Of a stretch of DNA of 64,000 nt, positions 40,332 to 50,700 are shown piece by piece (the first letter of the stretch is position 1; each line of letters starts with the position of its first letter). The DNA is taken from positions 4,402,001-4,466,000 of the forward strand of contig OZ251549.1 in the NCBI GenBank assembly GCA_965243415.1. Direction: 5' to 3'. The position numbers were made by a program, and so were the translations under genes. Source of the DNA: G965204755 sp965243415 (GTDB lineage Bacteria; Acidobacteriota; Vicinamibacteria; Marinacidobacterales; Marinacidobacteraceae). The notes under the pieces are model-generated. The model made no database searches. It was not told the DNA's origin and was given only the letters and a program-made list of their open reading frames with translations.

Positions 40332-43139
40332 GTGGCGAAGGACGACGACGGTCGGCGGAACGGCGGGGACGGGAGCGCGCCGGAGGAGCGGCCGGACGAG
40401 GTGACTGCCGACGCCGACGGCGCGGAGGCGGCGGGGAAGGCGGCAACCGGGAAGGCGGTGGCCGGGGCGGAGGGGAACGGGACCGGGCCGTCGGCGCCGG
40501 CCGCGGGGGCCGCGTCGGGAGATGGCGGCGGCGGCGCCGAGGCGGAGGCGGCGGAAGAGGCTTGGGGCGACGAGGCGGCGGCCGCCGGGGACGGTGGCGC
40601 CGACCGGGAAGCGGCGGAGACGGGTCCCGGGAAGACCGACGGGGCGGCGAGCGGGGACGGGAGCGGCGACGGCGAAGCGAACGAGTCCGCGGTCTCGATC
40701 ACCGGCGCCCTCCGGGACGCGCTCTCCCGCAAGCGGAAGGGGACGAAGGCGGCGGGGAACGGGGCCGACTCCCCGGCGGCGGCGGGCGACGGCGGCGACG
40801 GCGGCGAGGACCTCGAGGCCGGGCTCGCCGCGGAGGCGGACGGCGGCGAGGTCGAGGGGGACGGGGACGGGGACGGGGCGGACTCCGCGGGTGACGGGAA
40901 GCCGTCGGGCGAGTCCGGAGAGACGGCCGCCTCCGGGGAGGGGGAAGCGGACGGCGCCCGCGTCGGCTGGCTCCGGCGGCGGCTCGACCTCCGGCGCAGC
41001 CTGCGGGTGCAGATCGCGGCCAGCCTGGCGACTCCCCTGGGGTTCACGCTCATGGCCAGCGTGGTGGCGCTGGCGGCGTTCTTCCGCATCGGCAACCTGC
41101 AGGAAGAGATCAACACCGAGCATGTCCCGGCGCTGACCAGCGCGGTGCGGATCGAGCAGTTGGCGACGCGGCTGGCCGGCACGGCGCCGCGCATCGTGGC
41201 GGCCGCGCAGAGTCGGGCGCTCGCCGCGGAATCCCGGGCGGGATCGGACGGCGACGAACTGAACATGGCCAACCTGATGGAGGACGCCGCCCGGCTCATC
41301 GAGTTGTCCGCCGGGCTCGGCGACAGCGAGGCCACCGCCCCGCTCCAGGGGTTCTCCGCCGACCTCGCCAGCAACCTGCGGGATGTGCAGACCTCGGTGG
41401 ACGCCAGCACCGCGATGCAGCAGTCCCTCGACGAACTGCAACTGGTGTCGGTGGAGCGGGTGCGGGAGTTGAACGAGATCATCGTCCCGCCGCTCGACGA
41501 CCAGTACTTCTTCATGGCGACCGGGCTCCGCGAACTCGACGACGACACCCCGGCCTCGATCCTGGTGCGGGGCTCCGCGGCGGCGATCGCGCGGTTCCGG
41601 GCGCTCAGCACGGTGCAGGCGAGCGGCAACTTCGCCGCCGGGCTCCTCTCCGAAGTCATCGTCCAGGACGACCCCGGTCTGGTGGCGACGCTGGAAGAGC
41701 GCTTCCAGGCGGTCACCGCCGGCGCCCGGCGGGCGATGGAGTCGCTCGGCGCCGATACCCCCGCCGGGCTGGCCCGGGCGCTCGACCGGATCCGCGCACT
41801 CGGGGAAGGCGAAGACGGCGCCTTCGCCATGCGGCAGCGCTATCTCACCGAAGTGACGAACCAGCAGGCATACCTGACGCGCAACCGGAGCATCACCGAC
41901 TCGCTCAACGAAGCGGTGACGAACCTGACGGTGGGACTGGAAGTCGACGCCAACGAGGCCACCGAGGAATCGGAGAGCGCGCTGAACCTGGGCCGCTCCC
42001 TGCTGCTCGCCCTGAATGTGCTGGCCCTCACCTTCACGGTGCTGATCCTCTGGCTCTTCGTGGGCCGGTTCCTGATCGTCCGGCTGACGAATCTCTCCGC
42101 GGCGATGCGGCGCATGGCCGGCGGCGATCTGAAGACGAAGGTGGAAGTGCGCGGCGCCGACGAAGTCGGGGAGATGGCGCAGGCGCTCGAAGTGTTCCGC
42201 CAGCACGCGCTCGAAGTCCAGCGGCTGAACCTGGTCGAGCAACTGGCGGCGCGGGTGGAAGCGCAGAACGAGGAACTGGGCAAGACCCTGAGCGACCTGC
42301 AGAAGGCGCAGGACCAGATGGTGATGCAGGAGAAGTTGGCCTCGCTCGGGCAACTCACCGCCGGCATCGCGCACGAGATCAAGAACCCGCTGAACTTCGT
42401 CAACAACTTCGCGGACATCTCCTCCAGTCTGGTGAACGACCTGAAGGAAGAACTGGAGTCGGTCGCCGAACAACTGCCGGAAGACACCAAGGAAGAAGTC
42501 GAGGACATCAGCAAGGATCTGACCGACAACCTGGAGCGGATCGTCCACCACGGCAAGCGCGCCAGCAACATCGTGTACGGGATGCTGGAGCACGCCCGGA
42601 AGGAAGGAGGCGACAGCCGCCCGACGGAGATCAACTCGATGCTCGAGGAATACATCGCGCTGGCGTTCCATTCGATGCGCGCGGTGGACAACACCTTCCA
42701 GATGACCATCGAGAAGAACTTCGGCGAGGATGTGGGCTCCGTGGTCGGCGTCCCCCAGGACCTGAGCCGCGTCTTCCTGAACATCGTCACGAACGCCTGC
42801 CAGGCGACGCTGGAGAAGCAGACCGGGGGAAAGGCCGAAGCCGGCTACCAGCCGACGCTCACGGTCACCAGCCGCCGCGAGAACGGACAGGTCGAAGTCC
42901 GCATCCGCGACAACGGGCCGGGGATCCCCGAAGCGCACCTGAAGAAGATCTTCGAGCCGTTCTTCACCACGAAGGACACGGACAAAGGCACCGGGCTGGG
43001 GCTCTCACTGTGCCACGACATCGTCCGCGGCCACGGCGGCACGCTGGCGGTGACTTCGGAGGTGGGCCAGGGCGCCGAGTTCGTGATCACCCTCCCGTCG
43101 GAGTCCCAGGGCCAGTCCGGCACCGAAGCCGACTCATGA
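40332..43139 (+). CDS. membrane sensor histidine kinase with long acidic low-complexity N-terminus
   Basis: A 935-residue kinase with a GTG start behind GGAGGG. Residues 1-215 are almost only Ala, Gly, Glu and Asp. TM1 (about 230-255) and TM2 (about 556-577) enclose a helical periplasmic sensor of about 300 residues. HAMP (about 580-635), a coiled coil, HisKA with the phospho-His in LTAGIAHEIKNPLNF (about 680) and HATPase (VFLNIVTNACQAT, IRDNGPGIPEAH, GTGLGLSLCHDIV) follow. All kinase motifs are intact. The disordered cytoplasmic tail before TM1 is unusual. It ends an operon with the binding protein and the receiver-PP2C protein, which together make a plausible ligand-to-phosphatase pathway. 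Confidence 0.9.
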   Translation: MAKDDDGRRNGGDGSAPEERPDEVTADADGAEAAGKAATGKAVAGAEGNGTGPSAPAAGAASGDGGGGAEAEAAEEAWGDEAAAAGDGGADREAAETGPGKTDGAASGDGSGDGEANESAVSITGALRDALSRKRKGTKAAGNGADSPAAAGDGGDGGEDLEAGLAAEADGGEVEGDGDGDGADSAGDGKPSGESGETAASGEGEADGARVGWLRRRLDLRRSLRVQIAASLATPLGFTLMASVVALAAFFRIGNLQEEINTEHVPALTSAVRIEQLATRLAGTAPRIVAAAQSRALAAESRAGSDGDELNMANLMEDAARLIELSAGLGDSEATAPLQGFSADLASNLRDVQTSVDASTAMQQSLDELQLVSVERVRELNEIIVPPLDDQYFFMATGLRELDDDTPASILVRGSAAAIARFRALSTVQASGNFAAGLLSEVIVQDDPGLVATLEERFQAVTAGARRAMESLGADTPAGLARALDRIRALGEGEDGAFAMRQRYLTEVTNQQAYLTRNRSITDSLNEAVTNLTVGLEVDANEATEESESALNLGRSLLLALNVLALTFTVLILWLFVGRFLIVRLTNLSAAMRRMAGGDLKTKVEVRGADEVGEMAQALEVFRQHALEVQRLNLVEQLAARVEAQNEELGKTLSDLQKAQDQMVMQEKLASLGQLTAGIAHEIKNPLNFVNNFADISSSLVNDLKEELESVAEQLPEDTKEEVEDISKDLTDNLERIVHHGKRASNIVYGMLEHARKEGGDSRPTEINSMLEEYIALAFHSMRAVDNTFQMTIEKNFGEDVGSVVGVPQDLSRVFLNIVTNACQATLEKQTGGKAEAGYQPTLTVTSRRENGQVEVRIRDNGPGIPEAHLKKIFEPFFTTKDTDKGTGLGLSLCHDIVRGHGGTLAVTSEVGQGAEFVITLPSESQGQSGTEADS

Positions 43140-43243
43140 TGCGGGCGAAGATCGACCGGCATATTCCCAACTTCCTGAATCCGTGTAATGATGGTTTGGA
43201 GTCCGTTTTGGATATGTATTGGGTGCGTATAGAGCGCCTCTGA
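43136..43243 (+). CDS. very short open frame overlapping the kinase stop
   Basis: An ATG at 43136 overlaps the kinase TGA as ATGA, and the frame encodes 35 residues (MMRAKIDRHIPNFLNPC and on) before a stop at 43243. The local base composition is poorer in GC than the neighbourhood. It could be a coupled small protein, a gene cut by the nearby IS element, or chance. No family is recognisable. Confidence 0.25.
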   Translation: MMRAKIDRHIPNFLNPCNDGLESVLDMYWVRIERL

Positions 43244-43394
43244 GAGGTAGCGATATGCCGTTATGCGGTCACAAATGAGGGTCGGGCGGGGAATGCACCT
43301 CTGAACTTGCGGAAATACCGGTTCGGCGACCAGTCTCGTTGACCGACGGCATAGTTCGGGTGCAGAACCGAGGAGAACGGAGACCCGAAGGTCG

Positions 43395-44750
43395 TCAAGT
43401 GGGCGCGAGGCGCGCATACAGCATGGAAAAGACCTCCACGGCCGGGCACCGCCGACCGAAGCCGAGCGAAAGGCGCCGTCCGGAGTGGATCACCCGGGCC
43501 GCCCGATACATCAGTTCCTGGATCACGGTACGGATCCGCCGACGCTCTGCCGGATGGCGGACCGGACCGCCCGGCGCCACCAGGCCCATCTGCCCCAGCC
43601 AGCGAAGGATGTTGTACGCCACCGTGGCGCACGCCAGCACCAGCGCGTTGGTGGCGAACTTCTGCGAGGGAAGCCGCTCGATGTTCAGGTCCGTCTTGAA
43701 CTCGCTGTGGAACTGCTCCGAGGTGCCGTGGTCGGAATACAGGTCGATCACCCGCTGGTCGTCCAGATCCAGAGTCGTCCACCACCCCTCCACCGTGACC
43801 TTCGGCTCCAGAAGCAACTGCCCGCCCGGAGTGCTCTTCCGCTCGGTCACCCGCATCACCCGCCGCAACGGATAGTCCTCGCCTCGATGCCGGCGCGTCT
43901 GCTGGATCGTGAACACCGCCACCCGCTTCCCCTTGCGGGGGCGGTCGAACCCTACCCGCTGGCGCTCGGCGTAGCGGAGCCACTGCTTCGCGACGTCCTT
44001 GCGCGGGTTCCACTTGATGAGGAAGTCCGCCTTCCCCCCCGCATCCCGATGATCGAACACCACCTTCATGTTGTCGAGGGCATCGTTCCCGGCATCGAGA
44101 CGCAGCAGTACCGGCGCCGCGGTCAGGTGGCGAGCCTGCCCCAGGACCCGCTCCAGGAACTCCGGTGTCCCCTTCTGGCAGTGCTGCACCCCCTTCCGCA
44201 GCTCGAACTCCAGGCAGTACCCCTCCCGCCCCAGGTAAGCCGCCATCGGCGCGTAGCCGTCATAGCCGTGGTAGGTGCGCGAGACGCCCTCCTTCCGGGT
44301 CTGGGAGTTGTCGAACGGCGTCACATCCGCATCCAGAGGCACATGTCCGGTGTCCAGCGCCGTCGGCTTGGCGTTCACGCTCTTCAACACGCCCACCGCA
44401 CCGTCGCGGACCAGAGGGAGCAGTTGCTCCGCATACTTGTTGAAACGGTGCCGGACGGTGACCGACGACGGAACCTTCGCCACATCCATCGCCTCGAGGA
44501 AGAACGGGTCCTTCCGCAGGCCATCGAGTGCCTCGAAGTCGTGCTTGCCCAGAGTCAGCAAGGCGATGTAGGAGCTGATCACGTCCCCGTGCTTGACCCC
44601 ATGGTGCCGCCACACGGCGCGATCCGCCGCCTCGCCCAGACCACTGCGAAGAAGCGCCTGTCCCACCAGCGCCAGCCCCGAGTGCGAGGTCAGATCCTCA
44701 TTGAGCCTCTTGATGATGAATCGCCGCACGAAGTCGACTCCCTCCGGCAC
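43395..44750 (-). mobile_element. IS1380-family transposase gene
   Basis: A 451-residue intact DDE transposase. PTALDTGHVPLDADVTPFDN, LLRLDAGNDALDNM and the C-terminal YSDHGTSEQFHSEFKTDL with IERLPSQKFATN are the hallmark blocks of IS1380, carrying the Asp, Asp and Glu catalytic residues. No frameshift or stop is seen, so the element may be active. Terminal inverted repeats are expected about 30-150 bases outside the gene, near 43220-43330 and 44770-44815, but I could not match a convincing pair by eye. It lies between the kinase operon and the PH/SHOCT gene. Confidence 0.9.
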
Positions 44751-44855
44751 TCACTCCCCAAGTGAGATAACCGCTTGGGCGGATCATACCGGAAACGCCG
44801 GGTATTGTCGAAGGAAACCGCCTCGGTCCACGAATAGAAGCACGGATCCAGGAAC

Positions 44856-45737
44856 TTGTCACCGTCCCTCTTGAGCTGTAAAGAGGTCGACGATCTGGCC
44901 GATACCCTCGCAGATTCCGAGGTAGTTCACGATGCCGTGATCGCCTGGGACCCTCGGACAAACGCACCAGGCCTCCTGGCGTCCACGGATCTGCGTTTTC
45001 TGTTGCTCTGCAGGGACGAGAGCCGCGGTCTGATTCGGTGCGAACTTCTGAACGACGCGATTACTTCCATCGAGCAGACGAAGAACGTCCTCGACCTCAC
45101 GACCGTTCTCGTGGCGGACGGCAAACGACTCGAGTGCTACCACGTTGGCGAGAGACGACGCGTCACGGAATTCGTCGTTGCGGCGCGGAAAAGACTCGGT
45201 CTGCGAGACAGGCGCCAGGAGCGTGTTCAAGAAATCGAGGCTGAATTCGGGGTCGGTGTCTTTCAGCGAAAGGAGATCCATGATCTCCCCAAAATCCTTC
45301 GGGACGGCGAGTCCATCCTCGATATCGTCAGTGGTTGGTATGAGGGCGGCTTCGGTGTTCTCGTCTCTACCGATGTGCGGTTGCTCTTCGTTGACAAGAG
45401 GATGCTGAACCGTCTCAGGGTCGAAGACTTTCCGAACAGTGTGATCACATCGATCCAGTACGAGATGACGCTCATGACCGGGAAGATCACGATTCACGCC
45501 TCAGGGAATCGTGCGATCATCACGCGTGTTCCGAAGGGACGGGTTCGAGACTTTGCCGAAGGGGTGCGGTCGAGGCTGTCGCGGAAGGACGATCCCAAGA
45601 GCGACCCGACCTCCTCCTCGACTCGAGGTGTCGCCGATGTCGTAGAGGAGATCGAGGCCCTGGCCGAACTGAAAGCGAAGGGGATATTGTCGGATGAGGA
45701 ATTCACGGCCAAGAAGAAGCAGTTGCTCGGCCTCTGA
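44856..45737 (+). CDS. bacterial PH-like and SHOCT domain protein
   Basis: About 293 residues from a TTG at 44856. Two repeated bacterial PH-like domains are visible, each with the pattern 'LLASTDLRFLLLCRDES' and 'VLVSTDVRLLFVDKRM' followed by an ITSI.. beta strand. A SHOCT helix pair ends the protein (EIEALAELKAKGILSDEEFT and KKKQLLGL). Such proteins bind membranes or proteins and often sit near stress or mobile genes; no enzymatic residues are evident. The gene starts only about 100 bases from the transposase gene, so the IS may have landed in its promoter or supplied one. Confidence 0.75.
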   Translation: MSPSLLSCKEVDDLADTLADSEVVHDAVIAWDPRTNAPGLLASTDLRFLLLCRDESRGLIRCELLNDAITSIEQTKNVLDLTTVLVADGKRLECYHVGERRRVTEFVVAARKRLGLRDRRQERVQEIEAEFGVGVFQRKEIHDLPKILRDGESILDIVSGWYEGGFGVLVSTDVRLLFVDKRMLNRLRVEDFPNSVITSIQYEMTLMTGKITIHASGNRAIITRVPKGRVRDFAEGVRSRLSRKDDPKSDPTSSSTRGVADVVEEIEALAELKAKGILSDEEFTAKKKQLLGL

Positions 45738-45907
45738 CTCGATGGCCGCGGCATCTCACTCTCGGTATAGGGCGTCGCGCCGCGCGGGCCGAGGCCGCCG
45801 AAGTAACGGGCAGCGTAGCCGAGCGGCAGCCGATAGATGCGGGCGGCGCATCGCGGCGGTCGGGCGCCGCCTCCCTCCGCGAGGGAGAGAAGCGGCGCCG
45901 GGGGGTT

Positions 45908-47602
45908 TCAGAAACGGGCGGAGGTGAGGACGATGTCGGCGCGGCTCCAGGCCTTCAGGAAGCGGCGCTGGACGCGCTCGGCGGCGTCGGTCTTGCCCTG
46001 GGCGCGGAGGGACTGGAGGAGGCCGAAGAGGGACCAGCCGTTCTCCGGCCAGTCCTTGAGATCCGCGCGGAAGGAGACCTCGGCGTGGTCCGGCTGGCCG
46101 GCGTCGAGTTGGGCGGCGCCGAGGATCTGGCGCATCGGGATGTACCAGGGCGGCGGCTCGGTGTAGGCCAGGTTGTCCTGGATGTGGATCGCGTCTTCGA
46201 GGAGCGGGATCGCCTTCCCGGGGGAGTCGTAGCGCGCGACCAGGTCCGCTTCGAGGGCGACAGCGGCGAGGCGCAGCATGTCCTTCGCCGAGACCCGGCC
46301 CATGCTCGGCAGGTTCTCGTCGGCGGCGATCGCTTCGACCCGCGCCCGGTGTTCCTCGGCGGCGTCACGGTCGCCGGTGGCGGAGCGCGCCAAACCCCGG
46401 ACATAGTGCCAGACGGCGGTCTCGAAGAGGTACTCGGCGCGGGGCTGCGGCTCGCTCAGGATCGCTTCCCAACGGCCGAAACGCGCCTGGGCGAACAGGG
46501 GAATGGACAGGTAGAGTTGGGTGCGCGACGACTCCTCGATCTGGTTCGGCGGAATCTGGAGGCGCACCTTGTCGCGCAACTTGTGCGCCTGCTGCAGCGC
46601 CACCGCGCTCCGCCCCTCGAACTGCGCCGCCGACCAGGCGAAGTGGACATTGTGCTGGTAGGAACGCGCCGGGTATCTGCCCTCCTGGTCGGGCATTCCC
46701 AGGTACAACTCGTCCACCGCCGCCGCGTCCAGGTTGAAGTCGGCGGCTTCGTCGTAGTTGCCGGTCTGGATCAGGATGTGGGAGCCCATGTGGACCAGGT
46801 GCGCGGCGCCGGGCATGGTGCGGGGCAACTCGCGGGCGTAGGGGACGGCGCGGAACGGGTCGTCGGAGGCTTCCACGCCGTGGATGTAGTAGTGGATGGC
46901 GCCGGGGTGTTCCGGGTCCTGCTCCAGGGCGGTCTCCAGTTGTTCCACCAGCCAGTCGGTGCCGGGAGTCAGCGGTTTGCCGGCGTCGTCCCAGTAGTTC
47001 CACCGGGTGGTGTTCATGTAACTGGCGGCGGCGAGCACCCGGAGTTCCAGATCGTCCGGATAGGCCTCGGAGAGCGCCCGCGCCTGCTCGTGGTAGGCCT
47101 CATCGAGCGGCGCGCGCTCCGCCGCCGGGTCTTCCGAGTAGCGGGCCGCCAGCGCCTCGATCATCGCCCGCTCCTTCTCGGTGGCGCCGGAAGCCAGTTC
47201 CTGCGCCCGGGTGATCGCCTCGTAGGCGGTCTCCAACTGGGCCTCGGGCGGCTCGCCCTGGTTCAGGTACGGGCCGTAGGCCAGCGCCCGGCCCCAGTGG
47301 ACCATCGCCGAGTCCGGGTCGAGCCGGGCCGCTTCGTCGAAGGAGCGCCGCGCCTCGGCCATCCAGAAGGCGTACACGAGGCGCAGGCCCTGGTCGAAGT
47401 ACTGCTGCCCGAGTTCGGAGACGCCGCTCACCGGGCGGTGGACGGAGCCCAGGTTCGGATGGAGCGGGACCACCAGTTCGGCGGCGGTCTCCTCCGGCTC
47501 GGCGGCGCGGCGCGCCTCCTCGGCGGCGAGCGCGGTGGTGAAGGCGGTGGCGCCCAGGAGCCCGGCGGCGGCCATCGCCGCGAAGCGCTTTCGAGTCGTC
47601 AT
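45908..47602 (-). CDS. exported TPR-repeat protein
   Basis: A 564-residue protein with a Sec signal (FAAMAAAGLLGATAFTTALA). It is built of TPR-like helical pairs: RLVYAFWMAEARRSFDEAAR, then VHWGRALAYGPYLNQG, AIHYYIHGVEASDDP, and MPGAAHLVHMGSHILIQTG with a histidine-rich, strongly conserved core seen in a widespread exported TPR family. The role is unknown. It is expected to be a periplasmic or outer-membrane-associated scaffold. It lies 108 bases after the NACHT gene on the same strand, which need not mean a shared function. Confidence 0.8.
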   Translation of the reverse strand: MTTRKRFAAMAAAGLLGATAFTTALAAEEARRAAEPEETAAELVVPLHPNLGSVHRPVSGVSELGQQYFDQGLRLVYAFWMAEARRSFDEAARLDPDSAMVHWGRALAYGPYLNQGEPPEAQLETAYEAITRAQELASGATEKERAMIEALAARYSEDPAAERAPLDEAYHEQARALSEAYPDDLELRVLAAASYMNTTRWNYWDDAGKPLTPGTDWLVEQLETALEQDPEHPGAIHYYIHGVEASDDPFRAVPYARELPRTMPGAAHLVHMGSHILIQTGNYDEAADFNLDAAAVDELYLGMPDQEGRYPARSYQHNVHFAWSAAQFEGRSAVALQQAHKLRDKVRLQIPPNQIEESSRTQLYLSIPLFAQARFGRWEAILSEPQPRAEYLFETAVWHYVRGLARSATGDRDAAEEHRARVEAIAADENLPSMGRVSAKDMLRLAAVALEADLVARYDSPGKAIPLLEDAIHIQDNLAYTEPPPWYIPMRQILGAAQLDAGQPDHAEVSFRADLKDWPENGWSLFGLLQSLRAQGKTDAAERVQRRFLKAWSRADIVLTSARF

Positions 47603-47710
47603 GTCGTCGTTCCTCTCGGGGTCGGTTCGATGGAGCCTCCTTTCCGCAGAACCCGTCGCCCGGCCGGCCCCGGCGCCCGCCGCGACCGACCGCTCCCCAA
47701 CCGGGAAACC

Positions 47711-50700
47711 CTACCCTACCCGCCGCCGTTCGGCAGCCGGTTCGTTCGGGAGGCCGGGCGGTCGGCGCCGCGTCGAAGGCTGCGCACCCCGGCCCCGCCG
47801 CTCGCTCGACGCCGCCCCAGAGGAGACCCCGTCGTCTTCCGCCGCCCCGTGCGGCCGGGTGACATCCATCACGATCACCGCCGCCCGCCGGCGCTCTGCC
47901 GGGTCCAGTTCCGCGAGCAGGTGTTCCCGGAGGGCGTCCGGGCTCCCCGGCCGGCCGTTCTTGGCGACCGCGTTCACGCGCGCCCCGAACCAGAGCACCT
48001 GGTAGATGCCGAGGCCCTCCGTCGCCGGATCGTTCGCGTACCGCGGCAGCAACTGGTTCCGCACGGCGCGCCACAGGTCCGAGTGCCGGTTTTTCTTGAT
48101 CTCCACCGGAACATTCCACTCGCCGTAGGAGACGCGGATGTCGGCGCGTGTGTTTCCGGCGTACTGCCCTTCCGGTTCGGCGACGCATCCCGCCGGCAGG
48201 CCAGCGCGCAGCAGGACGAGCAGCGCGTCGCGGCAGGCGTGCTCGTGCTTGGGCTTGTCCGAACCCCCGGCCTCCTCGTGTTTGGACTTGTCCGAACCCC
48301 CGGCGTCCTCGTTCCAGAACTGCCGCCAGAGGTTGGCATTCGTGGTGCGGATCTCCCCGGCGATCCGCTCCAAACGGTCGACGACGAGTTCCCGCAGGTC
48401 GTCGGCGCCCGCAGGCGGGCCGTCGTCCAGGACCTCGAGCACTCTCCGGGCGGTCGGCGCTTCGTAGCAGGCGTCGCGTCGGACGACCCGCTGCGCACCC
48501 AGAGCGCCTTCCAGTTTGGCCCGCCACGGCTCCAGGCCCGCATCGGCGACCAATCTACGCAGCGCTTCCGTCGCATCGGCCTTGGCGCTCCCGGAGAGTC
48601 CTTCGATGAAGTGCTCTACACTCAGGGAAGGGCCGACTCCCGGAGAGAACCTGTGGGCGGGAAGCGGCGCGGTCGAGCGTCCGATCTCACGGATCAGGAT
48701 TTCCAGGGCCGCGGGCGTCAGTCTTTCGCCGAGGCGGGGTATTTGGTGCGGCGTGACCGCCTCATGGAAGGTCCCCAGCACTGCCGCCCGAGTCTTCGAA
48801 TCGGCGACCTCCATGAGTTTCGCGCCGTATTCGTCCGGAGCGATGACGATGCCGGCGGCGAACCAGGTGGCGCGCTGCCGCCGCGTCATGCTGCTGAGCG
48901 CTGTCCGGTCGTTGATGAGCGCGCGCACTTCGGAATCGTCGCAGTGCACGAGCGCACTCTGGAGGAGCGCCGTCAGTGAGTCCAGTTGAGTCGCTGTCGC
49001 CCGGAGCGGAAAAAACCGCAGAAGCGGCAAGGTGGCCCGCTTCGCGACCGGGGCGTAGATCTCCTTCCGCGAGAAGTAGTAGAGATCCTGCAGCGAGCGG
49101 CTTCCGCCATCGGAGAGGACCCGACGACCAAAGGTCACCAAGACATCCGCGACCAGTTCCGGGCGTTCGCCAAGACAGGCCCGGTACCAGTCCGCATCCT
49201 CCGCCGAACTGAGACGATTCAGGCGGAACGCCAGCGCGGCGCGGAGGTGCGACGCCTCCAGTCGCACGACCTCCTCTGGCGGTCGCATCGAGAGCCCCAG
49301 TAGAACCGGCGCCTCCAGGGAACTCATCCGGTTCTCGCGCCCCAGGTCGAGGATCTGATCGACCGTCGGAAGGTCTTCTCGGTCCGGCGCCCCGGCGATG
49401 CCGGCCACGGCAGCCTCCACGAGTTCCCTGTCGCCGCCCAGAGCGGCCATAAACTTGCGCCGATCCACCGTGTCGCTCTTCGTCCAGTCCGCCGGGTCCC
49501 GCAGGATCGTGGAGAGATGGTGGAGCAGGCCAGGGGGCGCGCGGTTCTCGCGGAGCGACTCCGCATGCGGTCGAACCGCCTCCACCAGTTTCGCTTCGGC
49601 GCGCCCCCTCTGGTTGCGCAAGTGCCACCAGAAGATTCGATGCTCGAAGTAGTTCTCGGGCAACTCGCTCTTCAGACTCCGGTCGAGGTCGGCGATCCCC
49701 GCCGGCCACGATCCCAGCCTGCGCCTCGCCTCGACCAGGAGCCGATCCACATCCGCCGGTCGATCACGGAGTGCCTCCGTGAATTCCCGCAGGTGAGCCT
49801 TGGCAATCTCAGGTTCCGTCGCATACGCAGAAACCGCCCGCTCCAGATTCCAGTCGGCGATGTCAGACGGAGGCGTCGCCTCCGAAAGAAAGTGAGTGAG
49901 TTCGACCGAATCTGAACGCAGCGCGTGTTCCATGAGCATCTTGTGGATGTGCGGACGGCCCTCCATCCACCGCCGGATCTGTTCGATCGACTCTTCCACT
50001 CCGTACGCGTCGTAGGCGCTGATCAGGACGCGAAACCACCCCGACAACCGAGACCTCTCGACAGTATCTCCGTGGATATGGAGACCGCGTACCAGAAGCC
50101 GCACGGGGACCTCCAGAAGTCGCGAGCAGTCGAGGGCAGATCGGAGATCCTCCCACAGACCCACCAGTTTGTCCAGATGTTCCGGCAGGTCCTCGTCGGG
50201 GCAGTTTCGGGAGAGCTCTCGCCAGTAGTCCCCTCTCTGATCCCGGTAGGCCCGACCAGGATTCGAAGGGAAGTAGTCCCACATTTCCGAAGCCGACAAT
50301 ACCCCAGGGTAGAGCGGCTCCAGGAGCAACACGAGCAACTCGCATTCGACCGGATCGGTGGGTCCCTTGTGGACTTCGACCAGGCTCTCGAGGAGTCTGG
50401 AAACCCGGTCCGGAGCGTCATCGAGGTGGCGAATCCACGCTCGCATGGCCACGCATCTCGCCTCGCTCGAGCGCGTCGCGTCCAAACTGATCGCCGGCAG
50501 TTCCTCCGTCAGGTGGGCGGTGGGAGGCGCGTGGCGAAGCGCGTGCACGACGACTTCTACGACTTTCTGGCTGGCCCCGCTCCGGTCGGGATCGCGCAGC
50601 CGCTTCAGGAGAACGTCCTCCATGTCGGAACTCACGAGTCCCTCCACGGCGGACGCGGGCCACGACGAACCGAAGAGTCGGAACGGATCGCCGCCGATGG

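Noticed and set aside
43220..44815. Exact ends of the IS1380-family element
   Set aside because: Candidate inverted repeats (for example around 43311 and 44800) match too poorly to define ends or a target duplication.
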